A DNA stretch of 64,000 bases from Bacillota bacterium (GTDB taxonomy: Bacteria; Bacillota; Clostridia; Christensenellales; Aristaeellaceae). The translations under genes and the position numbers were made by a program. The DNA is taken from the NCBI GenBank assembly GCA_023444095.1, contig JAEZRP010000002.1:1-64000 (forward strand). The letters run 5' to 3'. Positions 51,913 to 59,843 of the stretch are shown here, in pieces (the stretch's first letter is position 1; every line of letters begins with the position of its first letter). Below the pieces are notes generated by a model. The model was given only the letters and a program-made list of their open reading frames with translations. It made no database searches and was not told the DNA's origin.

Positions 51913-51932
51913 GTTTAACGCTTTTAAACGCC
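51913..51932. repeat. Second copy of GTTTAACGC-NN-TTAAACGCC palindrome
   Basis: A 20-base palindromic element in the gap between the MazG-like gene and ssb matches the core of the inverted repeat at 41703-41722 except for its two central bases. It could be a binding site for a phage regulator or replication protein. Confidence 0.65.
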
Positions 51933-52023
51933 CAATGCGCCCACATAGTGATTCAGTACGAGACAAGGCAGGCCATAAAAATTGACGCGTGCAACGCGCC
52001 TCACATAACGGGAGGATCGGCAC

Positions 52024-52458
52024 ATGAACCGAGCGACTTTTACCGGGAATCTCGCCCGCGACCCCGAATCCAAGGTCATGCAGAACGGCAAGACCAGAAC
52101 CACGTTCACCATCGCTGTACAGCGAACATATACCAACACCCAGGGCGCGCGCGAAGCCGACTTTATCCAGATCATCGCTTATGACAAGAATGCGGATCTC
52201 GTCGCCCGTTACCTCGCCAAAGGCCGGAAGATACTGGCCGAGACGCACGTCAAGACCGGCAGCTACGATAAGGACGGGAAGAAGATCTACACAACGGAAT
52301 TCATCCTTGACCGGGTCGAGTTTCTTTTCTCCGGCCAGCGCGACGGAGATGCGCCCGCGCAGGGTCAGAGCGATGGATATACGCCGCCGCCCGCCGGTCC
52401 GGAAGACCCGCAGCACCCCGGATTCAACGAGGTTGAGGACGACGATTTGCCGTTCTGA
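52024..52458 (+). CDS. ssb: Single-stranded DNA-binding protein
   Basis: A 144-residue OB-fold protein starting MNRATFTGNLARDPE, with FTIAVQRTY, FIQIIAYDKNADLVARYLAKGRKI, and an acidic C-terminal tip EDDDLPF that recruits partner proteins. It coats ssDNA during phage replication and RecT-driven annealing. GGGAGGAT precedes the ATG. Confidence 0.96.
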   Translation: MNRATFTGNLARDPESKVMQNGKTRTTFTIAVQRTYTNTQGAREADFIQIIAYDKNADLVARYLAKGRKILAETHVKTGSYDKDGKKIYTTEFILDRVEFLFSGQRDGDAPAQGQSDGYTPPPAGPEDPQHPGFNEVEDDDLPF

Positions 52459-52477
52459 CGAAGGGAGGGCAGCATCC

Positions 52478-52981
52478 ATGTTGCCAGAGCACGCGGAGGA
52501 AATGCTGAAAAACTACAAGACGTACCTCGGGCGATGCGCATACCTCGAAGCCGCAATCGCCGCTGCGGAAATCGAGATCAGATCGCTCCGGGCAAAGGAA
52601 CGGCTCGACGTTTTGAACGCAGGCAGCAACGGACCAGATGGAATGCCTCATGGAACGAAGATTGGAAACCCCACCGAGCGGATCGCCATCCTGCTCATCA
52701 CCGGGTACGACAGCACGGAGAGCGAAATCGTAAGAACGGAAATGAACAAGCTCAAGAAAGAGTTGCGGCAAAAGCAGCTCACGGTCGTTCTGGTCGAGGC
52801 ATGGATGAAGGGTCTCACCGCCAAAGAAAGATGGATGATCGAGCGGAGCTACTTCGATGAGATGAGCTACCGAGAGATCAACACACAATACCGGGAGGTG
52901 CACGGCGAGAGCTGTTCGAAGGATTTGCTCCGGCGACTTAAGAAAGGCGCACTGGGGAAGATATTCGAGATGGCGAAGTAG
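52478..52981 (+). CDS. DUF1492/ArpU-like late transcription regulator
   Basis: A 167-residue protein. The C-terminal part (LTAKERWMIERSYFDEMSYREINTQYREVHGESCSKDLLRRLKKGALGKI) has the sigma-region-4-like HTH of the DUF1492/ArpU/RinA group, which activates late genes in Gram-positive phages. It is the last gene before the late promoter at 53079, as expected. AAGGGAGGG precedes the ATG at 52478. Confidence 0.78.
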   Translation: MLPEHAEEMLKNYKTYLGRCAYLEAAIAAAEIEIRSLRAKERLDVLNAGSNGPDGMPHGTKIGNPTERIAILLITGYDSTESEIVRTEMNKLKKELRQKQLTVVLVEAWMKGLTAKERWMIERSYFDEMSYREINTQYREVHGESCSKDLLRRLKKGALGKIFEMAK

Positions 52982-53043
52982 GATATTTTTTTTACAGTAC
53001 AGAATCGTAAAAACGAATTACTTCGAGCGAAACATCGAATTAT

Positions 53044-53078
53044 CGATTTGCTACCCACGTATCTACGATTTTGCTACC
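53044..53078 (+). promoter_or_regulatory. Direct repeats upstream of late promoter
   Basis: CGATTTGCTACC (53044-53055) and CGATTTTGCTACC (53066-53078) lie two helical turns apart, and the second ends directly at the -35 box. Their position suits binding by an activator such as the DUF1492-like protein. Confidence 0.65.
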
Positions 53079-53107
53079 TGTACAGGGTTGGAAAACCTTG
53101 GTATAAT
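53079..53107 (+). promoter_or_regulatory. Late promoter
   Basis: TGTACA at 53079-53084 and TATAAT at 53102-53107 are 17 bases apart, with TGg extended -10. It precedes the ParB/kinase/radical SAM/terminase operon. Confidence 0.85.
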
Positions 53108-53117
53108 ACAATCAGCG

Positions 53118-53153
53118 AAAGCAGTACCCAGGGCGGGTGCTGCTTTTAGTTTT
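53118..53153 (+). terminator. Terminator-like hairpin just after late promoter
   Basis: A 12-bp stem (aaagcagtaccc / gggtgctgcttt, one G-U) followed by tagtttt lies only about 5-10 bases after the predicted start point and 20 bases before the first late gene. It may cause early termination or pausing that is relieved by an antiterminator. Confidence 0.7.
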
Positions 53154-53172
53154 AAAAAGGGGTGTCTGAGAG

Positions 53173-53826
53173 ATGAAGAAGGGGGCAGCGGTCAAGATCG
53201 AGTATATTCCGATAGGCGAGATCAATGAGTATGCGAACAACCCAAGAGACAATGAAAAGGCCGTTGAGAGCGTCATAAACTCCATAAGGGAGTTCGGGAT
53301 AAGGGTACCGGCGATCATCGACAAAGACAATGTCATTATCGCAGGCCACACCAGGATCAAGGCGGCTATCCAGCTCGGATACACAGAGTTCCCCTGTGTG
53401 CGCGCCGCCGACTTAACGACGATTGAAGCCAAGGCCCTGCGCCTCGCGGACAACCGCATGCAGGAAGACAGCGAGTGGGACACCGAGGCATTGGCCGCAG
53501 AGTTCGACGCGCTCCGCAAAAACGGCTACGATCTTCTGAATACGGGGTTCAATGAGTTCGAGATCGATGGGATCGAGTTTGACCTTTCGACGCCCCAGGA
53601 AGAAGACCCAGCCACTGAGGTAGGCAAGGAAGAAGGGCTGGACGACGTTGACGGCGGAGACACCGACCTCGACGACGGCGAGTTCGTCTGCATTATCTGC
53701 TGTCAGACGGATGAGGAACAAGACCTGATAAAGCAAATTTTGGGGGAAACCGGTGAGCTGAAGAAGCATTACACCGTTGACGAGATCAAGGCCCTGACCG
53801 AGCCGGAAGGGCAGGATTCGGAATGA
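53173..53826 (+). CDS. ParB/Srx-fold protein, first copy
   Basis: A 217-residue protein. The N-terminal ParB/sulfiredoxin-like domain has PIGEINEYANNPRDN, SIREFGIRVPAIIDKDNVIIAGHTRIKAA and a helical second part; an acidic C-terminal region follows. This fold binds DNA and can hydrolyse CTP or ATP. In phages such proteins often sit beside terminase genes and DNA-modifying enzymes. Its stop overlaps the kinase gene by four bases, coupling the two. A diverged second copy is at 55767. Confidence 0.85.
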   Translation: MKKGAAVKIEYIPIGEINEYANNPRDNEKAVESVINSIREFGIRVPAIIDKDNVIIAGHTRIKAAIQLGYTEFPCVRAADLTTIEAKALRLADNRMQEDSEWDTEALAAEFDALRKNGYDLLNTGFNEFEIDGIEFDLSTPQEEDPATEVGKEEGLDDVDGGDTDLDDGEFVCIICCQTDEEQDLIKQILGETGELKKHYTVDEIKALTEPEGQDSE

Positions 53827-54401
53827 GCGGTGGGACAATCCTCAACGTCAGAGGGTGCAACGCCAGCGGCAAAACTACGTCGGTCAGGGAGTTCATCAAG
53901 CTCCATCCAGAAGCCGCAGTTGAGACAATCGACGGCAATACATACACCCGATGCACTGAGGCCATATACGCCCTCGGAAGGTACGACAGAAAAAACGGAG
54001 GCTGTGATTCCTTCGATGGGCGTGAACATGTCATCCAGGCTATAAAAAGCTGCATCATGAAACGGCAGCCGCAGGTCATCATCTACGAAGGGATGCTCTA
54101 TAGCAAGACCTTCAAGATGGCCCGCGACATCGACAGCATATTCAGGGTTTATGGCTACCGGTACAAAGGGATATACCTTCACCGGAGTTTCGCAAGCGTA
54201 ATCAAGCTTCTGGAAGAACGAAACAACGGAGCGGACTACAACATCGCCAACATCCACGGCACTTTTCGGGCAAATGAAAGCACCTACCGGAAGATCCTCA
54301 AGGCTGGGCTGGATATCGCCAAGATCGAAGTTGAGCACGTCCCGCTTTCTGAGATGGGCCGGATCATTCAGATGGCGATCAAGGGGGCGGATGCGAGATG
54401 A
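53823..54401 (+). CDS. P-loop kinase-like protein
   Basis: A 192-residue NTPase with Walker A RGCNASGKTT (about residues 9-18). A later acidic strand VIIYEGMLYSK is suitable for Walker B, and a lid-like region is rich in Arg (HRSFASVIKLLEERNNGADYN). No close family is recognised; shape and context are like the P-loop kinases of phage DNA-hypermodification clusters (5-hydroxymethyl-dU DNA kinase type). It overlaps the ParB-like and radical SAM genes on both sides. Confidence 0.75.
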   Translation: MSGGTILNVRGCNASGKTTSVREFIKLHPEAAVETIDGNTYTRCTEAIYALGRYDRKNGGCDSFDGREHVIQAIKSCIMKRQPQVIIYEGMLYSKTFKMARDIDSIFRVYGYRYKGIYLHRSFASVIKLLEERNNGADYNIANIHGTFRANESTYRKILKAGLDIAKIEVEHVPLSEMGRIIQMAIKGADAR

Positions 54402-55678
54402 TGATACCAAACACTTATAGCAGTCCAAGGTGGACGAACGAAATCGCTGATTGCTCCCTTCCGGTCACTTTTGATACGTACTCGAATTGCTCATTCGGGT
54501 GCGTTTATTGTTTCAGCCAATACCAGCGCGGCCTAGGAAAGCAGAAGGAGCATTACTTCGCCAAGGTGGTAAAGAGCGTAGACCCAGAAAAGGTCAAAAA
54601 GCTGTTTACCCTCGAAAGGCCAAGCCAGTTCTCCGGCTGGATCGCACAACATAGGCCTATCCAGTGGGGCGGATTGAGTGACCAGTTTGATGAATTTGAG
54701 CGGAAGTATGGCGTTTCGCTTGAAATACTCAAGGTCATGAAAGAGCTGAACTACCCCATCAGCTTTTCGACAAAGAGCGCATGGGTGTTCCATGATAAAC
54801 GATACACGGACGTCTTTTCCGGCCGCAACAACTGGAACATGAAATTCAGTATCATCACGCTCGACGAAAACAATGCCCGCAAGATCGAACGCGGCGTACC
54901 AAGCCCGGCCAAACGGCTTGAAGCTATGCGACGGTACACACGGATGAGCGACGGTGGCGCCACCCTACGCCTTCGACCGTTCATTATCGGCGTGAGCAGC
55001 AGGGATTACAAAGAGCTGATCGTGGCCGCGCACGATGCCGGAGCCACGGCAGTTACGACCGAGTTTTTCTGCCTCGAAACCCGCAGCCCCAGCGCCCGCG
55101 AGAATTACAAGGTCATTTCGGAGTGCTGCGGATTCGATATCTTTGACTTTTATAAGCGATATTCGAGTGGCAGCGGATACCTCCGGCTGAATCGCAAGAT
55201 CAAAGAAAAGTATGTCAGCGCGATGAATGACCTGTGCCATAAGCTTGACATGCGATTTTATGTCAGTGATGCTCATTTCAAGGAGGCATGCGACAATTCG
55301 TGCTGCTGCGCGCTCCCCGAGGATTGGGAGTATTCCCGAGGAAATTTCAGCTACGCGCTCCAACTTTGCCGCACGAACGGACAGGTTCGTTTTTCAGAGA
55401 TCGACGCCGACATGAAGCATCTCAACTTCCAATGGGCGAAGGCCGAGGGGTTCAATACGAATAGCGTCGAGCGCAGAGCCAAATTCGAGTACATGACCAT
55501 GCGCGATTACCTTCGGTATCTCTGGAACAACCCATATGCAGGGCAAAGCCCTTTTCACCTTTTCGAAGGTGTCATGAAACCCGCTGGTCGTGACGAAAAA
55601 GGCGATATCGTTTACGTCTACGACGGCTCAAAAACCTATGTCGGAGGCGGCCATTGCCAAGGCTGCGGCGGGCTATAG
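54398..55678 (+). CDS. Radical SAM enzyme
   Basis: A 426-residue radical SAM protein. The cluster motif is CSFGCVYC (CxxxCxxC, about residues 32-39); later, FSTKSAWVF, SIITLDENNARKIERGVPSPAKRLEAM and LRLRPFIIG fit the barrel of the spore photoproduct lyase/Rv2578c-like group. A second cysteine cluster near residue 308 (SCCCALP) and a C-terminal CQGCGG may hold another metal. Expected chemistry is radical modification of a base, sugar or peptide. Overlapping translation with the kinase links the two. Confidence 0.85.
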   Translation: MMIPNTYSSPRWTNEIADCSLPVTFDTYSNCSFGCVYCFSQYQRGLGKQKEHYFAKVVKSVDPEKVKKLFTLERPSQFSGWIAQHRPIQWGGLSDQFDEFERKYGVSLEILKVMKELNYPISFSTKSAWVFHDKRYTDVFSGRNNWNMKFSIITLDENNARKIERGVPSPAKRLEAMRRYTRMSDGGATLRLRPFIIGVSSRDYKELIVAAHDAGATAVTTEFFCLETRSPSARENYKVISECCGFDIFDFYKRYSSGSGYLRLNRKIKEKYVSAMNDLCHKLDMRFYVSDAHFKEACDNSCCCALPEDWEYSRGNFSYALQLCRTNGQVRFSEIDADMKHLNFQWAKAEGFNTNSVERRAKFEYMTMRDYLRYLWNNPYAGQSPFHLFEGVMKPAGRDEKGDIVYVYDGSKTYVGGGHCQGCGGL

Positions 55679-55766
55679 ATATATATATTATATATACTCC
55701 CCCTCAAAATAAAAAAGAGTATAGAGAGATCATAGTATAAAATATACATCGGGAGGCGGGTAAACC
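55679..55766. other. AT-only spacer between radical SAM and second ParB-like gene
   Basis: Eighty-eight bases, almost all A/T (a palindromic TATATA tract at 55680-55695), sharply unlike the GC-rich surroundings. A TATAAA-like -10 near 55736 is possible. It may be an internal promoter or the seam of a cassette insertion. Confidence 0.5.
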
Positions 55767-56393
55767 ATGGACAGAAATAAAGATATGCGGCTACAGATCG
55801 TGATGAAGCAGGTCAGCGACATCGCGTCCTACGCCAGTAACCCTCGCAGGAATGAGCGGACAGCACTCAAGGTCAAGCAGTCCATCGAGCAGTTTGGATT
55901 TAAGAACCCAATCCTGATCGACGAGAACAACGTCATCGTGAGTGGGCATGCGAGACACAAGGCCGCCATGATGCTCGGCATGCAGGAGGTTCCCTGCGTT
56001 TATGTCAGCGGGTTAACACCGGAAAAAGTCCGCGCCTTCAGGATTGCAGACAACAAAACGGCAGAGATCGCAGGCTGGGATTTCGACAAGCTATGCCAGG
56101 AAATGGTCAGTCTTTCTGACGCAGGCTTCGATCTCGATCTTTCCGGTTTTAACGAGGCCGAGCAAATCTACTATGCGAACCCGGACGCGAAGCCGGGAAA
56201 GGTCGACAAAGGCGAGTTTAAGGACGAGGAACAGTTCGCCGAAGACCACATCATCCAAAGCTACAACGTCGCCATCGTCTGCGCGGACGAAAGCGAGAAG
56301 GAGTACATTATGGGCCTTTTCGGTGAGCGGAAGCACCTAAAAAGGCTCTATCGAGCCGAAGAATTGATCAAAATGGCGCGCGCCACTGCCTGA
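55767..56393 (+). CDS. ParB/Srx-fold protein, second copy
   Basis: A 208-residue protein with the same architecture as the gene at 53173: ASYASNPRRNERT, SIEQFGFKNPILIDENNVIVSGHARHKAAMMLG, LRIADNK-type helix (FRIADNKTAEI) and an acidic C-terminus. The two copies share motifs but differ in most residues, so duplication is old or they were acquired separately. GGGAGGCGGG precedes the ATG. Confidence 0.85.
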   Translation: MDRNKDMRLQIVMKQVSDIASYASNPRRNERTALKVKQSIEQFGFKNPILIDENNVIVSGHARHKAAMMLGMQEVPCVYVSGLTPEKVRAFRIADNKTAEIAGWDFDKLCQEMVSLSDAGFDLDLSGFNEAEQIYYANPDAKPGKVDKGEFKDEEQFAEDHIIQSYNVAIVCADESEKEYIMGLFGERKHLKRLYRAEELIKMARATA

Positions 56394-56444
56394 CAGCCGT
56401 TAGGACATCGGATTTGCACGCAATGCTGCAGATGAGGTGGTGAA

Positions 56445-56975
56445 ATGGCGAACGAGCAGAACATCATTCCGCACCAGTTCACGAGAGCGCAAGACCGCGA
56501 AGAAGCCGCGAAGAACGGCAAGAAGGGCGGGCGAGCATCTGGGGCCGCGCGCAGGGCCAAGCGAGACGCCAAAGACGTTGCCGAGTTCATACTGTCGTTG
56601 AAGCCTAGTTTACCTCCGCCGGTGCTCGAAACCATGCAGAGGATGGGCATGAAAAAGACCGCCACCCCGGACATGCGGTACATCGCCACGCTGGCCATCA
56701 TGCAGAAGGCCATGAAGGGCGACCACAGCGCATACCAGTTCATCCTGAACCTCGCTGGGGAAACCGCCCGCGGGGAAATGGAGAACATCAAGGCGCTCGA
56801 GGAACGCCGCAGGGTCGGACTTGACCAACCGGTAGAGCAGGACGCCGATATTTACGAGATCAGGCGTCGAATGGACAAGATGACCGACGAACAACTCGCG
56901 CGCTACGAAGAGCTGTGCAATATGTTCGCCGACCAGAGCGCCAGCTCAGAGGGTGAAGGCGATGAGGACGACTGA
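56445..56975 (+). CDS. Terminase small subunit-like protein
   Basis: A 176-residue basic-then-acidic protein ending in an acidic tail (SEGEGDEDD), located directly upstream of the large terminase subunit and overlapping it. An N-terminal Lys/Arg/Gly-rich stretch (KNGKKGGRASGAARRAKRDAKD) would bind DNA. By position and size it is the small terminase subunit, which recognises the packaging site; sequence evidence alone is moderate. Confidence 0.65.
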   Translation: MANEQNIIPHQFTRAQDREEAAKNGKKGGRASGAARRAKRDAKDVAEFILSLKPSLPPPVLETMQRMGMKKTATPDMRYIATLAIMQKAMKGDHSAYQFILNLAGETARGEMENIKALEERRRVGLDQPVEQDADIYEIRRRMDKMTDEQLARYEELCNMFADQSASSEGEGDEDD

Positions 56976-58410
56976 GCGCATCCCCATGGCGGGGCAGCTT
57001 CCCATCGTTCCCCCGATCGAGTTTCAGCTTGCATGGGCGCGTAGGAAGTTCGAGAAATACGCCGAGCTTGTTCACCATGGGTTCTGGGTACCGAGCCGCG
57101 TCCACCTTCTGATTGCGCGAAAGCTCGACGCGGTCGCCCAGGGGCAAATCACGCGACTGATGATTTGGATGCCCCCACAGCACGGCAAGAGCATGACCGT
57201 GACGGAGACGTTCCCCTCGTACTTCGTCGGGAAGAACCCGGAGAAACGCGTCATGGAGGCAAGCTACAACGATGATTTTGCCCGCAAGTTCGGGCGGAAG
57301 AACCGTGAGAAGATCAGCGAGTTCGGGTACAGCCTTTGGGGCCTGTCGCTTTCGAATGTCAACTACCAGGCATCGAATTGGGACTTGGCAGAGCACCACG
57401 GCGGAATGATTTCGGTCGGTATTGGAGGCAGCGCGACCGGCGAAGGTGCGGACCTCCTGATCGTTGATGACCCCGTGAAGAACCGCGAAGAAGCAAACAG
57501 CCAGACATACCGCAACAGGGTCTTTGACGAGTACCGGAGCGTTTTCAAGCCACGCCTTCATCCGGGCGGCGCGATCATCATCGTCATGACGCGCTGGCAC
57601 GAGGACGACCTTTGCGGCCGCCTTCTCAACCCCGATTACGGCACCGTCGAGGATTGGGACATTCTAAAGCTACCCGTCATCTGCGAGGACGAGAATGACC
57701 CGCTCGGAAGGGCGATTGGAGAGCCGCTTTGGCCGGAACAAGGCTATGATGCAAAGTGGGTTGAGACGCAGAAGGGCGTCATCGGCTCATATGCGTTTGC
57801 CGGTCTTTATCAGCAACGGCCAGCCCCGGAGAGCGGCGGTATCCTGAAGCGGAGCTGGTTCAAGTTCTACAAGGCGCTTCCGCCGCGCATGGGGCAGATC
57901 GTCCAGTCATGGGACTGCACATTCAAAGACAAAGTTGAGAACGACTTCGTCGCCGGCCACGTTTGGGGCCGGAACGGGGCCGATTTTTTCTTGATTGACA
58001 GGGTCCACGACCGGATGGGCATTTCGGACACGATGCAGGCGATACGCACGCTTGCGAAGAAGCACCCGAAGGCACGGGGCAAGCTCGTTGAGGACAAGGC
58101 CAACGGTTCCGCCGTCATCGAGCTTCTTCGGAAGGAGATCCCTGGAATGATCGCGGTCAACCCCCAAGGCGGGAAGATCGCGAGAACACAGGCCATCGCC
58201 CCCTACGCCGAAGCCGGAAACATCTGGCTCCCGGCGGACGCGCCTTGGGTCCACGACTTCATCGAGGAATGCGTGACGTTTCCGAACGCAGCCCACGACG
58301 ACGACGTGGACGCGATGAGCCAGGCAATCACGTATCTCGCATCGGCACCCACGGTATCGTTGCCTCCGAGCGACTACGGAAACGACAAACAAAGCTACTG
58401 GCAGAAATAG
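56962..58410 (+). CDS. terL: Phage terminase large subunit
   Basis: A 482-residue packaging motor. Walker A is MPPQHGKS, Walker B ADLLIVDDPVKN, coupling motif VMTRWHEDD; the RNase H-like nuclease domain has QSWDCTFKD, an acidic VEDKANGSAV and DDDVDAMSQA. A GTG at 56953 is possible, but the ATG at 56962 is better placed after GAGGGTGA. It overlaps the small-subunit gene by 14 bases. Confidence 0.95.
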   Translation: MRTTERIPMAGQLPIVPPIEFQLAWARRKFEKYAELVHHGFWVPSRVHLLIARKLDAVAQGQITRLMIWMPPQHGKSMTVTETFPSYFVGKNPEKRVMEASYNDDFARKFGRKNREKISEFGYSLWGLSLSNVNYQASNWDLAEHHGGMISVGIGGSATGEGADLLIVDDPVKNREEANSQTYRNRVFDEYRSVFKPRLHPGGAIIIVMTRWHEDDLCGRLLNPDYGTVEDWDILKLPVICEDENDPLGRAIGEPLWPEQGYDAKWVETQKGVIGSYAFAGLYQQRPAPESGGILKRSWFKFYKALPPRMGQIVQSWDCTFKDKVENDFVAGHVWGRNGADFFLIDRVHDRMGISDTMQAIRTLAKKHPKARGKLVEDKANGSAVIELLRKEIPGMIAVNPQGGKIARTQAIAPYAEAGNIWLPADAPWVHDFIEECVTFPNAAHDDDVDAMSQAITYLASAPTVSLPPSDYGNDKQSYWQK

Positions 58411-58421
58411 GGGTGATACGA

Positions 58422-59831
58422 ATGCCAATGATGGCCGAATACGGAAGCATAGGCCAGCGCCGGTACTCCGGCATTTTCTCCGAAGAATTTCTGCGGGAGC
58501 TGCAAGGCAAGAGGGGCATCGAGGTCTACCGCGAAATGGCCGAGAACGACGAGGTTTGCGGCGCAATCATCTACGCGATTGAGACGTTGATCCGACAGTC
58601 GACGTGGAGCATCCAACCCGCAGGCAATTCGGCAAAGGACGAGGAATGCAAGGACTTCGTCGATAGCTGCATGAACGACATGCAGGACACGTGGACGGAC
58701 ACGATCAGCGAGATCCTTTCGTTTTTGACCTTCGGATGGAGCTACCACGAGATCGTCTACAAGCGCCGGACCGGAAATGAGCGCGATCCCCGCGAGCACA
58801 GCAAGTTCACCGACGGGCTGATTGGCTGGCAGAAGCTCCCGATCCGCTCTCAAGAGACGCTATTCGCGTGGGAGTACGACGATAAAGACAACCTGACAGG
58901 AATGACGCAGCTCGCGCCGCCGAGGTACATCATGGCGACGATCCCCATTGAGAAGGCGCTTCACTTCCGGACCAAGAGCCGAAAGAACAACCCGGAGGGC
59001 CGCAGCATATTCCGCAGCGCGTATCGGGCATGGTATTTTAAGCGTCGCATTCAGGAGATCGAGGGAATGGGCATCGAGCGCGACCTTGCGGGCCTGCCCG
59101 TCCTCACCGCGCCGCCGGAGATAGATATCTGGAACACAGATGACCCGGATATCGCAGCGGCATTCCAGCGAGCCGAAGCCATCGTCCGAAACATCCGGCG
59201 CGACGCCACGGAGGGAATCGTCAAGCCGGAAGGCTGGAAGCTCGAATTGCTCACCTCCGGCGGGCGGCGTCAGTTCGACACCAACGCCATCGTCGAGCGA
59301 TATGATACCCGAATCGCCATGAGCACCATGAGCGATTTTTTATTGCTCGGGCATCAGGCGGTCGGCAGCTTCGCGCTGTCGAGCGACAAAACGCACCTGT
59401 TCAGCATGGCATTGGGTGCATCCCTCGACATCATATGTGAGGTCTTTAACAGCCAGGCAATCCCTCGCCTGATCGGCATGAACGCGGAGCATTTCCGCGG
59501 GATCACAGATTACCCGACGCTGAAACACGGCGACGTCGAAGCCCCGGACCTGAAGGCGCTTTCGGCATACATCAGGGAGCTTACCGGGTGCGGTGTCATC
59601 ATACCGGACGAGGGCCTCGAAGACTTTGTCAGGAAGACGGGCGGATTACCCGACCGGCTCGAAGCGACCCAATTCGACCAGGAGCTGCGCACGCGAGCGC
59701 AGCGGGCCACAAGGGAGCGGCAAGGCGCAGCGGGACAAGAGACGGAAGATGAGGAACAAAGGACGCCCAAGAAGAAGCCTGCGTCCGGCAGAGCCGGAGC
59801 CATAAACGCAGAGGAAATTGAGGACGAGTAA
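58422..59831 (+). CDS. Phage portal protein (DUF935, Mu gp29-like)
   Basis: A 469-residue protein with features of the DUF935/Mu gp29 portal family: EVCGAIIYAIETLIRQSTWSIQPA, a central region SFLTFGWSYHEIVYKRR, GLPVLTAPPEI, and a C-terminal charged tail. It forms the dodecameric channel at one capsid vertex. GGGGTG precedes the ATG at 58422, 11 bases after terL. Confidence 0.9.
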   Translation: MPMMAEYGSIGQRRYSGIFSEEFLRELQGKRGIEVYREMAENDEVCGAIIYAIETLIRQSTWSIQPAGNSAKDEECKDFVDSCMNDMQDTWTDTISEILSFLTFGWSYHEIVYKRRTGNERDPREHSKFTDGLIGWQKLPIRSQETLFAWEYDDKDNLTGMTQLAPPRYIMATIPIEKALHFRTKSRKNNPEGRSIFRSAYRAWYFKRRIQEIEGMGIERDLAGLPVLTAPPEIDIWNTDDPDIAAAFQRAEAIVRNIRRDATEGIVKPEGWKLELLTSGGRRQFDTNAIVERYDTRIAMSTMSDFLLLGHQAVGSFALSSDKTHLFSMALGASLDIICEVFNSQAIPRLIGMNAEHFRGITDYPTLKHGDVEAPDLKALSAYIRELTGCGVIIPDEGLEDFVRKTGGLPDRLEATQFDQELRTRAQRATRERQGAAGQETEDEEQRTPKKKPASGRAGAINAEEIEDE

Positions 59832-59843
59832 GCACAAAGGACG

